A stretch of DNA of 42,308 nucleotides, from the NCBI GenBank assembly GCA_016201795.1, contig JACQCF010000012.1:1-42308 (forward strand), read 5' to 3'. This DNA comes from Candidatus Omnitrophota bacterium. GTDB taxonomy: Bacteria > Omnitrophota > Gorgyraeia > Zapsychrales > Fredricksoniimonadaceae. The notes beneath the pieces are model-generated. The model worked only from the letters and a program-made list of their open reading frames with translations, was not told the origin of the DNA and did not search any database. The translations under genes and the position numbers were made by a program. Shown here in pieces: positions 8,420 through 17,577 of this stretch. Each line of letters starts with the position of its first letter. Positions within the stretch are counted from its first letter, which is position 1.

Positions 8420-9390
8420 AGAAGTATAACGTCGCTATTTTAGGTATTCGCGGGGTGGTTGGCCAATGCATGTACCGTATTGTCAAAGAACGTAAATTTC
8501 CCGTGAATAAATTGGTTTTGATTTCTCCCAGCGGTACCGGTGGTGAATTGGAAGGTCATAAATATGTGCCCTTAACCAAAGAGGTGTTTAACGGGGTGGA
8601 TATCGTGTTGTCTTCTCCGGGTGCCGAGATTTCCAAGCAATGGGTGCCGGTGGCAGCTAAAGCGGGAGCTATTGTCATCGATAACACTTCTGCGTTTCGC
8701 ATGGACCCTGATGTGCCTTTGGTGGTTCCGGAAGTTAACCCTGAAGATATTAAGAAACATGAAGGAATTATTGCTAATCCCAATTGCTCGACGATACAGA
8801 TGCTGGTGGCTTTAAAGCCTTTGCATGATTATTCAAAAATCAAGCGCATTGTGGTTTCTACCTATCAGGCGGTGTCTGGAGCGGGGGCCGAGGCGGTGGA
8901 TGAATTGGAAAAGCAGTTATCCGGCCATATGGCTGTTAAGAAGTTTCAGCATCAAATTGCCCATAACGTCATTCCACAAATTGATGTGTTTTTGGATAAT
9001 CATTACACCAAGGAAGAGATGAAGATGGTGAATGAAACCCGCAAGATGCTGCATGATCTTCATATTCAGGTGACAGCTACCTGCGTGCGGGTGCCGGTCA
9101 AAAACGGGCATTCGGAAAGCGTGAATATCGAAACCGAGAAGAAAATCACCCGTGCCAAGGCCATTGAGATTTTAAGTAAGGCGCCGGGAATCAAGGTGGT
9201 GGATGATATCAAAACCTCCAAGTATCCTTTGCCTCTTATGGCCGACGGTAAGGACGAAACTTTCGTGGGACGCATCCGCGAGGACATTTCTATCCCTAAT
9301 GGTCTTAATTTATGGGTCGTTTCTGATAATCTGCGCAAAGGCGCTGCCCTGAATGCTGTCCAAATCGCAGAAATCCTCATTAAAAATTAA
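8416..9390 (+). CDS. asd: Aspartate-semialdehyde dehydrogenase
   Basis: VAILGIRGVVGQCMYRI, NPNCSTIQMLVALKPLHD, STYQAVSGAG, VRVPVKNGHSESVNIE. Confidence 0.93.
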   Translation: MKKYNVAILGIRGVVGQCMYRIVKERKFPVNKLVLISPSGTGGELEGHKYVPLTKEVFNGVDIVLSSPGAEISKQWVPVAAKAGAIVIDNTSAFRMDPDVPLVVPEVNPEDIKKHEGIIANPNCSTIQMLVALKPLHDYSKIKRIVVSTYQAVSGAGAEAVDELEKQLSGHMAVKKFQHQIAHNVIPQIDVFLDNHYTKEEMKMVNETRKMLHDLHIQVTATCVRVPVKNGHSESVNIETEKKITRAKAIEILSKAPGIKVVDDIKTSKYPLPLMADGKDETFVGRIREDISIPNGLNLWVVSDNLRKGAALNAVQIAEILIKN

Positions 9391-9395
9391 TACTA

Positions 9396-9475
9396 AAGCG
9401 GGTGGCCGAGAGAGGGGCATCCCCATTGACCGCAAGAATGAGGACGATGGGGATACTCGAGGACAGGACCCGCTT
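9396..9475 (+). promoter_or_regulatory. Candidate structured leader RNA abutting the truA start codon
   Basis: Nested pairs AAGCGGGT(9396-9403)/ACCCGCTT(9468-9475), CGAG(9407-9410)/CTCG(9456-9459), ATCCCCAT(9419-9426)/ATGGGGAT(9447-9454). Confidence 0.6.
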
Positions 9476-10216
9476 ATGCGTAATTTTAAATTAACCCTCG
9501 AATACGATGGTGCTGGCTTTTGCGGCTGGCAAGTTCAGCCGAGGCAACGCACTGTCCAGCAACATCTTGAAGAACAGCTTGAAAAAATTTTTAAACAGAA
9601 GATCCGCTGTATCGCCTCCGGCCGTACGGATAGTGGGGTTCATGCCTTAGGTCAGGTGGTTCATTTCAAAGTTGAAACTGCCATGAAGCCTGCGCAAATC
9701 CAAAAAGCTTGCAATGCGTTTTTAGATAGAGATGTAGCGGTACTTAAAGTTCAGGAAGTTCCCTTAGATTTCCACGCCCAGTACAGTGTCAAATCCAAGA
9801 CTTACCGTTACAGTATCCTTAACCGTTTTTATCCGTCGGCCTTTTGGCGGGACAGGGCTTATTTTTATCCTCACCGGTTAAATTTATCTTGGATGGGCAA
9901 AGCAGCCCGTGATTTTAAGGGCAAGCATGATTTTAAATCTTTTCAGGCTGCAGCCTTGGCCTCGCCTGTCAAAAATACTGTACGCATCATCACACGCCTG
10001 ACTATTGTCAAAGAGGGGAGTTTTATTCATATGACCATCACTGCCAATGGGTTTCTTTATAAGATGGTACGTAATATGGTGGGGACCTTATTGGCCATCG
10101 GAAGGGGCCGAATCCCTAAAGACAGCGTACCAAAACTCCTTAAAGCCAAAAACCGCAAACTAGCTCCTGCCACTGCTCCCAGCCATGGCCTTTGCCTGGT
10201 CTGTGTACGCTATTAG
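9476..10216 (+). CDS. truA: tRNA pseudouridine(38-40) synthase
   Basis: LTLEYDGAGFCGWQVQPRQRTVQQHLE, ASGRTDSGVHALGQVVHF, NGFLYKMVRNMVGTLLAIG; ATG at 9476. Confidence 0.95.
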   Translation: MRNFKLTLEYDGAGFCGWQVQPRQRTVQQHLEEQLEKIFKQKIRCIASGRTDSGVHALGQVVHFKVETAMKPAQIQKACNAFLDRDVAVLKVQEVPLDFHAQYSVKSKTYRYSILNRFYPSAFWRDRAYFYPHRLNLSWMGKAARDFKGKHDFKSFQAAALASPVKNTVRIITRLTIVKEGSFIHMTITANGFLYKMVRNMVGTLLAIGRGRIPKDSVPKLLKAKNRKLAPATAPSHGLCLVCVRY

Positions 10217-10233
10217 ACATCGTTTTTAACCCT

Positions 10234-10262
10234 TTGACGCTATTTACAAACTGTGTTAAAAT
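10234..10262 (+). promoter_or_regulatory. Sigma70-like promoter TTGACG-17-TAAAAT upstream of the hldE-kinase/kds block
   Basis: -35 TTGACG 10234-10239, 17-nt spacer, -10 TAAAAT 10257-10262. Confidence 0.7.
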
Positions 10263-10304
10263 GCCGCGTTTCAGTAAGGCTAAATCTCAGAATTGCTTAA
10301 ACTT

Positions 10305-11336
10305 ATGTCTAAATATCATTCGATCATCGGTAAATTTAAGAACCGTTCTGTTTTGGTCATTGGGGATGTGGTCCTGGACCAATATATTAAAGGTTCGGTA
10401 ACCCGTATTTCTCCGGAAGCGCCGGTGCCCATTGTGCTGGTGCAGCAGTCTTTTTATACTCCTGGCGGGGCCGCCAATGTAGCGAATAATCTGGCCAGTT
10501 TAGGCGCTAAAGTAACCTTAGTGGGTAAAATTGGGGGTGATATCGAAGGCAGTATTTTAAAAAAAGAACTGACCAAACGCTGTATTCATGCGCAGGGGAT
10601 TGTCACAGACCCCGGTATGGATACGATTTTAAAAACGCGCATTATTGCCCAGCACCAACAGGTGGTACGAGTGGACCGTGATCCCGCCAAAGGCGGGACT
10701 GAGGGCTGTGAAGATAAAGTCAAAAGACTTAAAATTTTTCCGTTTCTTCGTCGGCATATCAAAGATTTTGATGGTATTATTATTTCTGATTACGGCAAAG
10801 GAATGATTGATTTGAGTTTACTAAGCGAGGTTCATACACTGGCACTCGAACACAAAATTTCGGTGATTGTTGACCCCAAGGTGGAAGATTTAAGATTTTA
10901 CGGTCAAGTTTCCTGCATTACTCCCAATAAAAAAGAAGCGGAAGCCGCGCTTAAGGCCATATCTGCAGAGGCTCGTAAAGCTTTTGGTATTATGTCAACG
11001 GCATTAGACAAAAAAGAAGATATTGAAACCAATGGCCATGGGCTGTTGAATTACCTGGGGATTGATTCGCTTCTGATTACTCTAGGCGAGCATGGGATGT
11101 ATTTGTTTGAGCATAATAAAAAACCTTTTCCTATTGCTACTCGTGTCCAGGAAGTGTTTGATGTCTCCGGTGCGGGCGATACGGTTATTTCTGTCTTTGC
11201 TTTAAGTTTGGCTGCTGGTGCCAATCGTCGTCAGGCAGCAGACATCGCCAATCATGCGGCCGGAGTGGTGGTGGGCAAAACAGGGGCGGTGGCCATTGAA
11301 CTGGATGAATTAAAAGAAGCGGTGAAAAACAGATGA
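10305..11336 (+). CDS. rfaE1: D-glycero-beta-D-manno-heptose-7-phosphate kinase (RfaE1/HldE kinase domain)
   Basis: VLVIGDVVLDQYIKGSVTRISPEAPVPIV, PGGAANVANNLASLGA, DVSGAGDTV; TTG 10293 is an alternative start. Confidence 0.92.
   Translation: MSKYHSIIGKFKNRSVLVIGDVVLDQYIKGSVTRISPEAPVPIVLVQQSFYTPGGAANVANNLASLGAKVTLVGKIGGDIEGSILKKELTKRCIHAQGIVTDPGMDTILKTRIIAQHQQVVRVDRDPAKGGTEGCEDKVKRLKIFPFLRRHIKDFDGIIISDYGKGMIDLSLLSEVHTLALEHKISVIVDPKVEDLRFYGQVSCITPNKKEAEAALKAISAEARKAFGIMSTALDKKEDIETNGHGLLNYLGIDSLLITLGEHGMYLFEHNKKPFPIATRVQEVFDVSGAGDTVISVFALSLAAGANRRQAADIANHAAGVVVGKTGAVAIELDELKEAVKNR
10682..10698. repeat. In-frame TCCCGCC-AAA-GGCGGGA palindrome inside the hldE-kinase ORF
   Basis: 7-bp perfect stem, encodes DPAKGGTE after RVDR. 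Confidence 0.7.
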
Positions 11337-12070
11337 AAACCATCGGTGTGATCCCAGCTCGCTTTGCGTCCACCAGGTTTCCAGCCAAGGTTTTGGCCAA
11401 TATTGCCGGCAAACCCATGATTGAGCATATCTGGAAGAGGGCCAGGCAATGCCGTCATTTGGATGATGTTTTGATTGCCTGTGATCATCAGGATGTTTTT
11501 AAAGTCGCGGTGGGTTTTGGCGCCAAGGCTGTGATGACTGACCCGAATCATCCTTCAGGTTCAGATCGTATTGCCGAGGTAGTTAGCCCTTTGGCAGTGG
11601 ATATCGTGGTTAATATTCAAGGGGATGAGCCATTTGTCGACCCTGATGTTGTTGATCGCCTAGTCGTTCTTTTAAAAAATGATTCTGATTGTTTGATGGG
11701 CACCGTGATTAAAGAAATCACCGATGACAAAGATTTTCAGAACCCTCATGTGGTCAAATGCGTGATTGATTCCAAAGGTTATGCTTTATATTTTTCCCGT
11801 GCGCCGATACCGTATCATCGTCATGCCACAAAGCCTTTGGAGCTCAAGGGGTATAAACATTTTGGTCTTTACGCTTATCGCAAGAATTTTTTATTACAGT
11901 ATAAAGATTGGCCGAAATCAATATTAGAGACTACCGAACAATTGGAGCAATTAAGAGTGCTGGAGAGAGGTTATCGGATCAGAACCGTGGTGACAACGGC
12001 AGACTCTATGGCCGTGGATACACCGCAGGATTTAAAAAAGGCAGAAGCATGGTTCGCACAATTAAATTAA
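11333..12070 (+). CDS. kdsB: 3-deoxy-manno-octulosonate cytidylyltransferase
   Basis: IGVIPARFASTRFPAKVLANIAGKPMIEH, VNIQGDEPF, SRAPIPY. Confidence 0.95.
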   Translation: MKTIGVIPARFASTRFPAKVLANIAGKPMIEHIWKRARQCRHLDDVLIACDHQDVFKVAVGFGAKAVMTDPNHPSGSDRIAEVVSPLAVDIVVNIQGDEPFVDPDVVDRLVVLLKNDSDCLMGTVIKEITDDKDFQNPHVVKCVIDSKGYALYFSRAPIPYHRHATKPLELKGYKHFGLYAYRKNFLLQYKDWPKSILETTEQLEQLRVLERGYRIRTVVTTADSMAVDTPQDLKKAEAWFAQLN

Positions 12071-12870
12071 ATCACATTTCTTTTGGCGGGAATCATCCGT
12101 TCGTGCTCATTGCCGGACCCTGTGTGATTGAGTCTAAACAAGGAGCGCTTAAGATTGCCGAGGTATTGAAAAAAATCACCACGCGCTTAAAAATACCTTT
12201 TGTGTTTAAAGCCAGCTATGATAAAGCTAACCGTACTTCGATCCACTCGTTTCGCGGGCCGGGACTTTACGAAGGGTTAAAGGTGCTGGCGGAAATTAAA
12301 GCCAAAATCGGTGTGCCAGTATTAAGCGATGTACATGATGTCTACCAGGTGCAAGTGGCGAGTGAGGTGTTGGATATTCTCCAGATACCGGCGTTTCTTT
12401 GCCGTCAGACGGATCTAATGGTGGCAGCCGCTAAAACAGGAAAGATTGTGAATGTCAAAAAAGGCCAGTTTTTAGCCCCCTGGGATGTGGCCGGTATTAT
12501 CAAGAAAATGGAAGAAGCGGGCAATCGGCGTTTATTGTTGACGGAACGCGGTGTTTCTTTTGGTTACAATAATTTGGTCAGTGATTTTCGTGCCTTGGAT
12601 GTTATGCGCAAGAGCGGTTATCCCGTTATTTTTGATGCCAGCCATAGTGTCCAGCAGCCGGGAGGATTGGGCCACGCCTCCGGCGGTAAAAGCGAATATA
12701 TACCTTTATTAGCCCGCTGCGCGGTGGCTGCCGGGGTGGACGGTATCTTTTTAGAAACGCATTCGAATCCTTCCAAAGCTTTATCCGATGGGCCCAATAT
12801 GCTGCCGTTAGCAGAATTAGAAGGGCTGTTAAAAGATTTGGTTGCTATTGATAGGATTGTAAAAAAATAA
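12049..12870 (+). CDS. kdsA: 3-deoxy-8-phosphooctulonate synthase
   Basis: FVLIAGPCVIES, KASYDKANRTSIHSFRGPG, VKKGQFLAPWD, LTERG; ATG 12049 overlaps kdsB. Confidence 0.95.
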   Translation: MVRTIKLNHISFGGNHPFVLIAGPCVIESKQGALKIAEVLKKITTRLKIPFVFKASYDKANRTSIHSFRGPGLYEGLKVLAEIKAKIGVPVLSDVHDVYQVQVASEVLDILQIPAFLCRQTDLMVAAAKTGKIVNVKKGQFLAPWDVAGIIKKMEEAGNRRLLLTERGVSFGYNNLVSDFRALDVMRKSGYPVIFDASHSVQQPGGLGHASGGKSEYIPLLARCAVAAGVDGIFLETHSNPSKALSDGPNMLPLAELEGLLKDLVAIDRIVKK

Positions 12871-13826
12871 TGCTAAAACGCGCCCAAGAAGTTATCCATA
12901 TTGAAGCTCAAGCTGTCAGAGGTCTGTTAAAGCATTTGGACGGCAATTTTGAAAAAGCGCTCAAGCTCATGGCCCAGTGCCAGGGACGCGTGGTGATTAC
13001 CGGTATGGGCAAAACAGGTCTGGTGGGCCGTAAAATCGCCTCGACTTTATCTTCGACGGGAACGCCCAGTGTTTTTATGCATAGCGCGGACGCGGTACAC
13101 GGAGATTTAGGACAGGTGACTTCCAAGGATGTTTTAATTCTCATTTCCCAAAGCGGCCAAACCGAGGAGACAGTGCGGTTATTGCCTTTGATTAAAAAAA
13201 TGGGAGTTAAAACCATTGCTATGACGGGTAGACCTCATTCGACTTTAGCCAAACACAGCGACGTGGTTTTAAATGTGGCGGTGGACAAAGAAGGTTGTCC
13301 GCTGGAGCTAGCACCCATGGCCTCCACCACGGCCACACTGGTCATGGGGGATGCTTTAGCGGCGTGTTTGATTGACCGCAAAGGTTTTCGCAAAGAAGAC
13401 TTTGCTCTTTATCATCCCGGCGGTAGTTTGGGCCGTAGGCTTTTGTTGAAAGTTGAAGATATTATGCGTAAAGACGCGGCTTTGGCCAAAGTTAAAGCTT
13501 CGACGGCAATTAAGGAAGTGCTTTTGGTGATTACCAAAGCCAGATCCGGCTGTGCTTGTGTGGTGGATTCCAAGGGACAGTTGCTGGGGATTTTTACCGA
13601 TGGAGATTTGCGCCGGCATTTGGAAATCGATCCTGCGCTGTTAGCTAAACCGGTGGCCGAGGTGATGACCAAAAAACCTACGGCCATCACAAAAGATAAA
13701 TTAGCGGCTGAGGCATTTGATATTTTAAAGACCAAGAAAATCGACGAGTTGCCGGTGGTGGACAAGACAAAAAAATTGGTTGGCTTGGTGGATGTGCAGG
13801 ATTTGTTGAAAGCAGGATTGGTTTGA
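12870..13826 (+). CDS. kdsD: Arabinose-5-phosphate isomerase (SIS plus CBS domains)
   Basis: GRVVITGMGKTGLVGRKIASTLSSTGTPSVFMH, HGDLGQV, ISQSGQTEE, C-terminal CBS pair. Confidence 0.93.
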   Translation: MLKRAQEVIHIEAQAVRGLLKHLDGNFEKALKLMAQCQGRVVITGMGKTGLVGRKIASTLSSTGTPSVFMHSADAVHGDLGQVTSKDVLILISQSGQTEETVRLLPLIKKMGVKTIAMTGRPHSTLAKHSDVVLNVAVDKEGCPLELAPMASTTATLVMGDALAACLIDRKGFRKEDFALYHPGGSLGRRLLLKVEDIMRKDAALAKVKASTAIKEVLLVITKARSGCACVVDSKGQLLGIFTDGDLRRHLEIDPALLAKPVAEVMTKKPTAITKDKLAAEAFDILKTKKIDELPVVDKTKKLVGLVDVQDLLKAGLV

Positions 13827-14338
13827 TATTGCAGGAGCGTTTGAAAAAAATTAAGGCTTTGATGCTGGACGTCGATGGTGTTTTGACCGATGGAGGTATG
13901 ATCATTGATTCCAACGGTGTTGAAACCAAACGTTTTGACGTGCAGGATGGTTTTGGTTTGGTGTTCTGGAAAAAGTGTGGTTTTAAAAGCGCCATTATTT
14001 CTGCCCGTCAATCAAAAGTCGTGGCGCATCGGGCCAATGATTTACAGATCGATAAAGTTTTGGTGGGCGTGTATCCTAAGATTGATGCCTATAAAGCTCT
14101 TTTGAAGGAATGGCGCATGAAAGATGAAGAAGTTTGTTTTGTTGGGGATGATGTGGTGGATTTGGGAATTCTAAGACGGGTGGGTTTCGCGGCCGCGGTT
14201 GCCAACGCCGTTCTTGAAGTCAAATCCATCGCCCATTATGTGAGTACCAAGAAAGGCGGCGAGGGCGCGGTGAGAGAAATCATTGAATTGATTCTCAAAG
14301 CCCAGAAGAAATGGAGCCCTCAATTATATGAACATTAA
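13823..14338 (+). CDS. kdsC: KDO-8-phosphate phosphatase (HAD family), TTG start
   Basis: ALMLDVDGVLTDGG...RFDVQDGFG...VCFVGDDVVDL. Confidence 0.9.
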   Translation: MILQERLKKIKALMLDVDGVLTDGGMIIDSNGVETKRFDVQDGFGLVFWKKCGFKSAIISARQSKVVAHRANDLQIDKVLVGVYPKIDAYKALLKEWRMKDEEVCFVGDDVVDLGILRRVGFAAAVANAVLEVKSIAHYVSTKKGGEGAVREIIELILKAQKKWSPQLYEH

Positions 14339-15242
14339 AATTTTAATCCTTACCGGCGTAATTATTTTAAGCACTTCAGGCTTAGCCAAAGCCCAAGAGA
14401 GCGCTAGCAACAGTACGACCACAGACAGTATCAACAGTACCGACAGCAGTAGTGGCGTGCAGCAGCAATTGCAGGGATTTAACCTCAACGGCTACAGCAA
14501 TACGGGTCAAAAAACCTGGCAAGTCAACGGCGATAAGGCGGATATTTCTGATGACAAGATTAAAATCACCAATGTCGATGCGAATTTCTATGGTAAAGAA
14601 AATGCCAATTTAACATCGAAAACCGGAACCATTGATAAAACCAGCGGTCAGGTTCATTTACAGGATGATGTGGTGATCACCTCCGAGCGTGGTACTAAAA
14701 TGACGACCGACAGTCTGGATTGGAATCGCAATAAAGATTTGGTCACCACCCAGGATCCTGTTAAAATAACCGACTCTCAAGGGGTAGTGACAGGTAAGGG
14801 ATTAATAGCGCATCCTAATTTGAAACAAGCGGCCATCAATAGGGATGTTAAAGCCGTTATTGAAACAAACCGTGATGTGGTCAATGCAGTAGATGACGCT
14901 GTTTCACAGAAAGTTACTATCACTTGCGATGGCCCCATGCAGTTGGATCAGCTAAACTTTCATGCGATTTTCACGGACAACGTGGTCGCGGTAGAAGAAT
15001 CCACGGGCCGTAGATTGTACGCGGATAAAATGGATATTTGGTTTGACGACAAGAATAAAAAGATTAAAAAAGCCATTTGCAAAGGCCATGCGAAGGTCAT
15101 TCAAGGTAACAATGCCAGCTATGCCGATGAAATGGTTTATACCGGTGACGATCAAAAGTTAGTGATGACGGGTCGTCCCAAAATCGTTTTCGATACAGCC
15201 AGTGCTAAGGGCAGTGGAATGTTTCAGAAGTTAGGCAAGTAG
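14328..15242 (+). CDS. LPS export protein with LptC-like N-terminal and LptA/OstA-like C-terminal regions
   Basis: Signal peptide; GQKTWQVNGDKADI...(LptC-like); STGRRLYADKMDIWFDDKNKKIKKAICKGHAKVIQGNNASYADEMVYTGDDQKLVMTG (LptA-like); directly before lptB. Confidence 0.75.
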   Translation: MNIKILILTGVIILSTSGLAKAQESASNSTTTDSINSTDSSSGVQQQLQGFNLNGYSNTGQKTWQVNGDKADISDDKIKITNVDANFYGKENANLTSKTGTIDKTSGQVHLQDDVVITSERGTKMTTDSLDWNRNKDLVTTQDPVKITDSQGVVTGKGLIAHPNLKQAAINRDVKAVIETNRDVVNAVDDAVSQKVTITCDGPMQLDQLNFHAIFTDNVVAVEESTGRRLYADKMDIWFDDKNKKIKKAICKGHAKVIQGNNASYADEMVYTGDDQKLVMTGRPKIVFDTASAKGSGMFQKLGK

Positions 15243-15259
15243 TTTAAGGTGTATAAGAC

Positions 15260-15982
15260 ATGCGTTTATTAGAAGTTAGAAATTTAGTGAAAGCTTACGG
15301 TGGACGCCGGGTGGTGGATGGATTGACCATTTCGGTAGGTCGTTGTGAAATCGTCGGTTTGCTGGGGCCCAACGGCGCCGGCAAAACTACCTCTTTTTAT
15401 ATGGCCTTAGGGATTATCGCTCCTGATGAAGGCCAAATTATTTTTGACCAGGAAGATATTACCAAAAAACCCATTCATGAGCGCTGCCGTTTAGGTATGG
15501 GGTATTTGGCGCAGGAGTCATCCATTTTTCGAAAACTGACGGTGGAACAAAACATCATGGCGATTTTGGAAACATTGCCGATAGGCCCTACTGAACGCAA
15601 ACGCCGTCTGGAATCTTTGCTGGAAGAGCTGAATATTTCTCATTTGGCTAAATCCAAAGCCTATACGCTTTCTGGCGGCGAGCGTCGTCGTGTGGAAATC
15701 ACCCGTGCTCTGGTGACTAAGCCATCCTTTTTGTTGTTGGATGAGCCTTTTTCGGGTATTGATCCCATTGTGGTGGCGGAAGCCCAAGAGATCATTAAAG
15801 ATTTAAAAAGACGCGGGCTGGGGATTTTACTGACGGATCACAATGTACGCGAAGCATTAGCTATTACCGACCGCGCTTATTTGGTGGCGGATGGCCGCAT
15901 TTTAATTTCCGGCACCGCGCAGGATTTAATCAATGACCAGAAGGCCAGGAAGATTTATTTGGGCGAAAAATTTTCGATGTGA
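15260..15982 (+). CDS. lptB: LPS export ABC transporter ATP-binding protein
   Basis: GLLGPNGAGKTTSFYMALGI, GYLAQESSIFRKLTVEQNI, LSGGERRRVEI, LLLDEPFSGIDP. Confidence 0.95.
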   Translation: MRLLEVRNLVKAYGGRRVVDGLTISVGRCEIVGLLGPNGAGKTTSFYMALGIIAPDEGQIIFDQEDITKKPIHERCRLGMGYLAQESSIFRKLTVEQNIMAILETLPIGPTERKRRLESLLEELNISHLAKSKAYTLSGGERRRVEITRALVTKPSFLLLDEPFSGIDPIVVAEAQEIIKDLKRRGLGILLTDHNVREALAITDRAYLVADGRILISGTAQDLINDQKARKIYLGEKFSM

Positions 15983-15997
15983 AAGGAACAAAGCCAC

Positions 15998-16888
15998 ATG
16001 AAAGTTGAAGTTAAAAAAGTGGACGCTTTAAAACGCGAACTCAAATTCGAAATTCCACGCGAACGCGTTTCCAAAGCCATGGATGACGTTTACAATGAAA
16101 TCGGTAAATACGCCAAGATCAAAGGATTCCGTCCGGGCAAAGTCCCGCGTCATATCTTGACTAATTCCCACGGTAAACTGGCCCAGGAAGAAACGATCAA
16201 AAAACTGATCCCTGAAGCTTATCATCAAGGCATTGGCGAGCATAAGCTTAACCCTATTGATTTACCGGAAATTAGTGATGTCAATTTCAAAGATGGCGTG
16301 TTGACATTTACAGCAACGTTGGATGTTCACCCCGAAGTAAAAATTGAAAAGTATAAAGGCATTAACGTTAAACCTCAAAATAATAAAGTCACCGACCAGG
16401 AAATTAATAAAACCATAGAATTTTTTAAGAAGGGCCAGGGGGATAAAGAAGTTGCTATCGACGATGCTTTCGCTCACGGCATGGGGTTTGCTTCCTTGCA
16501 GGAATTCAAAGATGCTTTGACCAGACAGCTGCAAATGGATAAAGACCGTCAAAATCGTATCGAAATAGAAAATCAAATTGTGGAAGAGCTTTTTAAAAAT
16601 GCTAAATTAATAGTTCCTGGTTCTCTGGTGAAACGTCAATTGACTTACCGGACACAGGAGGCGCTCAAGCATTTCAAGAATCAGGGAATGTCCGAAGAAG
16701 ATCTTAAGAAAAAAGAGGAAGAAATCCGTCCACAGTTAGAAACTATTGTTGAGCGCGACGTCAAAGTCTATTTGATTTTAGAGGAAATCGCCAAATTAGA
16801 AAACATTCAAGTCAAAGAGAATGAACATGTGGCAGGTAAAGTGATGGAGCTGCTGTTAAAAGAAGCTAAATGGGAGGCCGTCCCTTAG
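15998..16888 (+). CDS. tig: Trigger factor-like chaperone lacking the FKBP PPIase domain
   Basis: GFRPGKVPRHIL ribosome-binding signature; ribosome-binding region followed directly by the C-terminal helical region; 296 aa. Confidence 0.85.
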   Translation: MKVEVKKVDALKRELKFEIPRERVSKAMDDVYNEIGKYAKIKGFRPGKVPRHILTNSHGKLAQEETIKKLIPEAYHQGIGEHKLNPIDLPEISDVNFKDGVLTFTATLDVHPEVKIEKYKGINVKPQNNKVTDQEINKTIEFFKKGQGDKEVAIDDAFAHGMGFASLQEFKDALTRQLQMDKDRQNRIEIENQIVEELFKNAKLIVPGSLVKRQLTYRTQEALKHFKNQGMSEEDLKKKEEEIRPQLETIVERDVKVYLILEEIAKLENIQVKENEHVAGKVMELLLKEAKWEAVP

Positions 16889-16893
16889 GACGA

Positions 16894-16942
16894 GCCTCGT
16901 CATTTCCTTCTTAAAAAATAATGAAAAAAAATGACGGGAGGC
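16894..16942 (+). promoter_or_regulatory. Hairpin overlapping the clpP Shine-Dalgarno
   Basis: GCCT-CGTCATTT (16894-16905) pairs with AAATGACG-gg-AGGC (16929-16942), which contains the GGGAGG SD for ATG 16950. Confidence 0.55.
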
Positions 16943-16949
16943 CAATAAT

Positions 16950-17555
16950 ATGGAGAAAGCACAAATTTTAATCCCAATGGTGGTTGAAAAAAGTAGTCAC
17001 GGTGAACGTGCTTATGATATTTATTCACGTCTACTGAAAGAACGTATCATCTTTTTAGGTACGGCCATTGATGACCATGTCGCCAATTTAGTGATTGCTC
17101 AGTTATTATTTTTACAATCCGATGATAAAGAAAAAGATATTTACATTTATATCAATTCACCGGGTGGTTCTGTGACCGCTGGTTTGGCGATTTATGACAC
17201 GATGCAATATATCAAACCCGATGTGTCTACCATTTGTATTGGCCAGGCAACCAGTATGGGAGCGGTACTCTTAACCGCAGGTACCAAGGGAAAACGCCAT
17301 GCTCTTCCTAATGCCCGTATTATGATTCATCAGCCTTGGGGAGGAGTTCAGGGAACAGCATCTGATATTTCTATCCAAGCTCAAGAAATTTTACGTATGA
17401 AAGATGAGCTTAATAAAATTTTGGCTAAACATAGCGGTCAAAATTTGGAACGCGTAAGGAAAGATACGGATCGTGATTATTTTATGTCTGCCCAAGAATC
17501 CAAAGATTATGGCCTTGTGGACACTGTCATTGCTAATATTGAAGAAGTAAAATAG
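16950..17555 (+). CDS. clpP: ATP-dependent Clp protease proteolytic subunit
   Basis: [37 protein letters not shown]. Confidence 0.97.
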   Translation: MEKAQILIPMVVEKSSHGERAYDIYSRLLKERIIFLGTAIDDHVANLVIAQLLFLQSDDKEKDIYIYINSPGGSVTAGLAIYDTMQYIKPDVSTICIGQATSMGAVLLTAGTKGKRHALPNARIMIHQPWGGVQGTASDISIQAQEILRMKDELNKILAKHSGQNLERVRKDTDRDYFMSAQESKDYGLVDTVIANIEEVK

Positions 17556-17577
17556 TTTTTTTATTGAAAGGGAGTAT

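Noticed and set aside
9396-9475. tRNA-like look (7-8 bp acceptor-like closing stem, GGTGGCCGAGAG similar to a Ser/Leu D-arm)
   Set aside because: No T-arm GGTTCRANYCC, no plausible anticodon arm, and it directly abuts the truA ATG; treated as a structured leader instead.
13412-14011. 199-aa minus-strand ORF
   Set aside because: Antisense across kdsD/kdsC, both of which are clear; shadow ORF.
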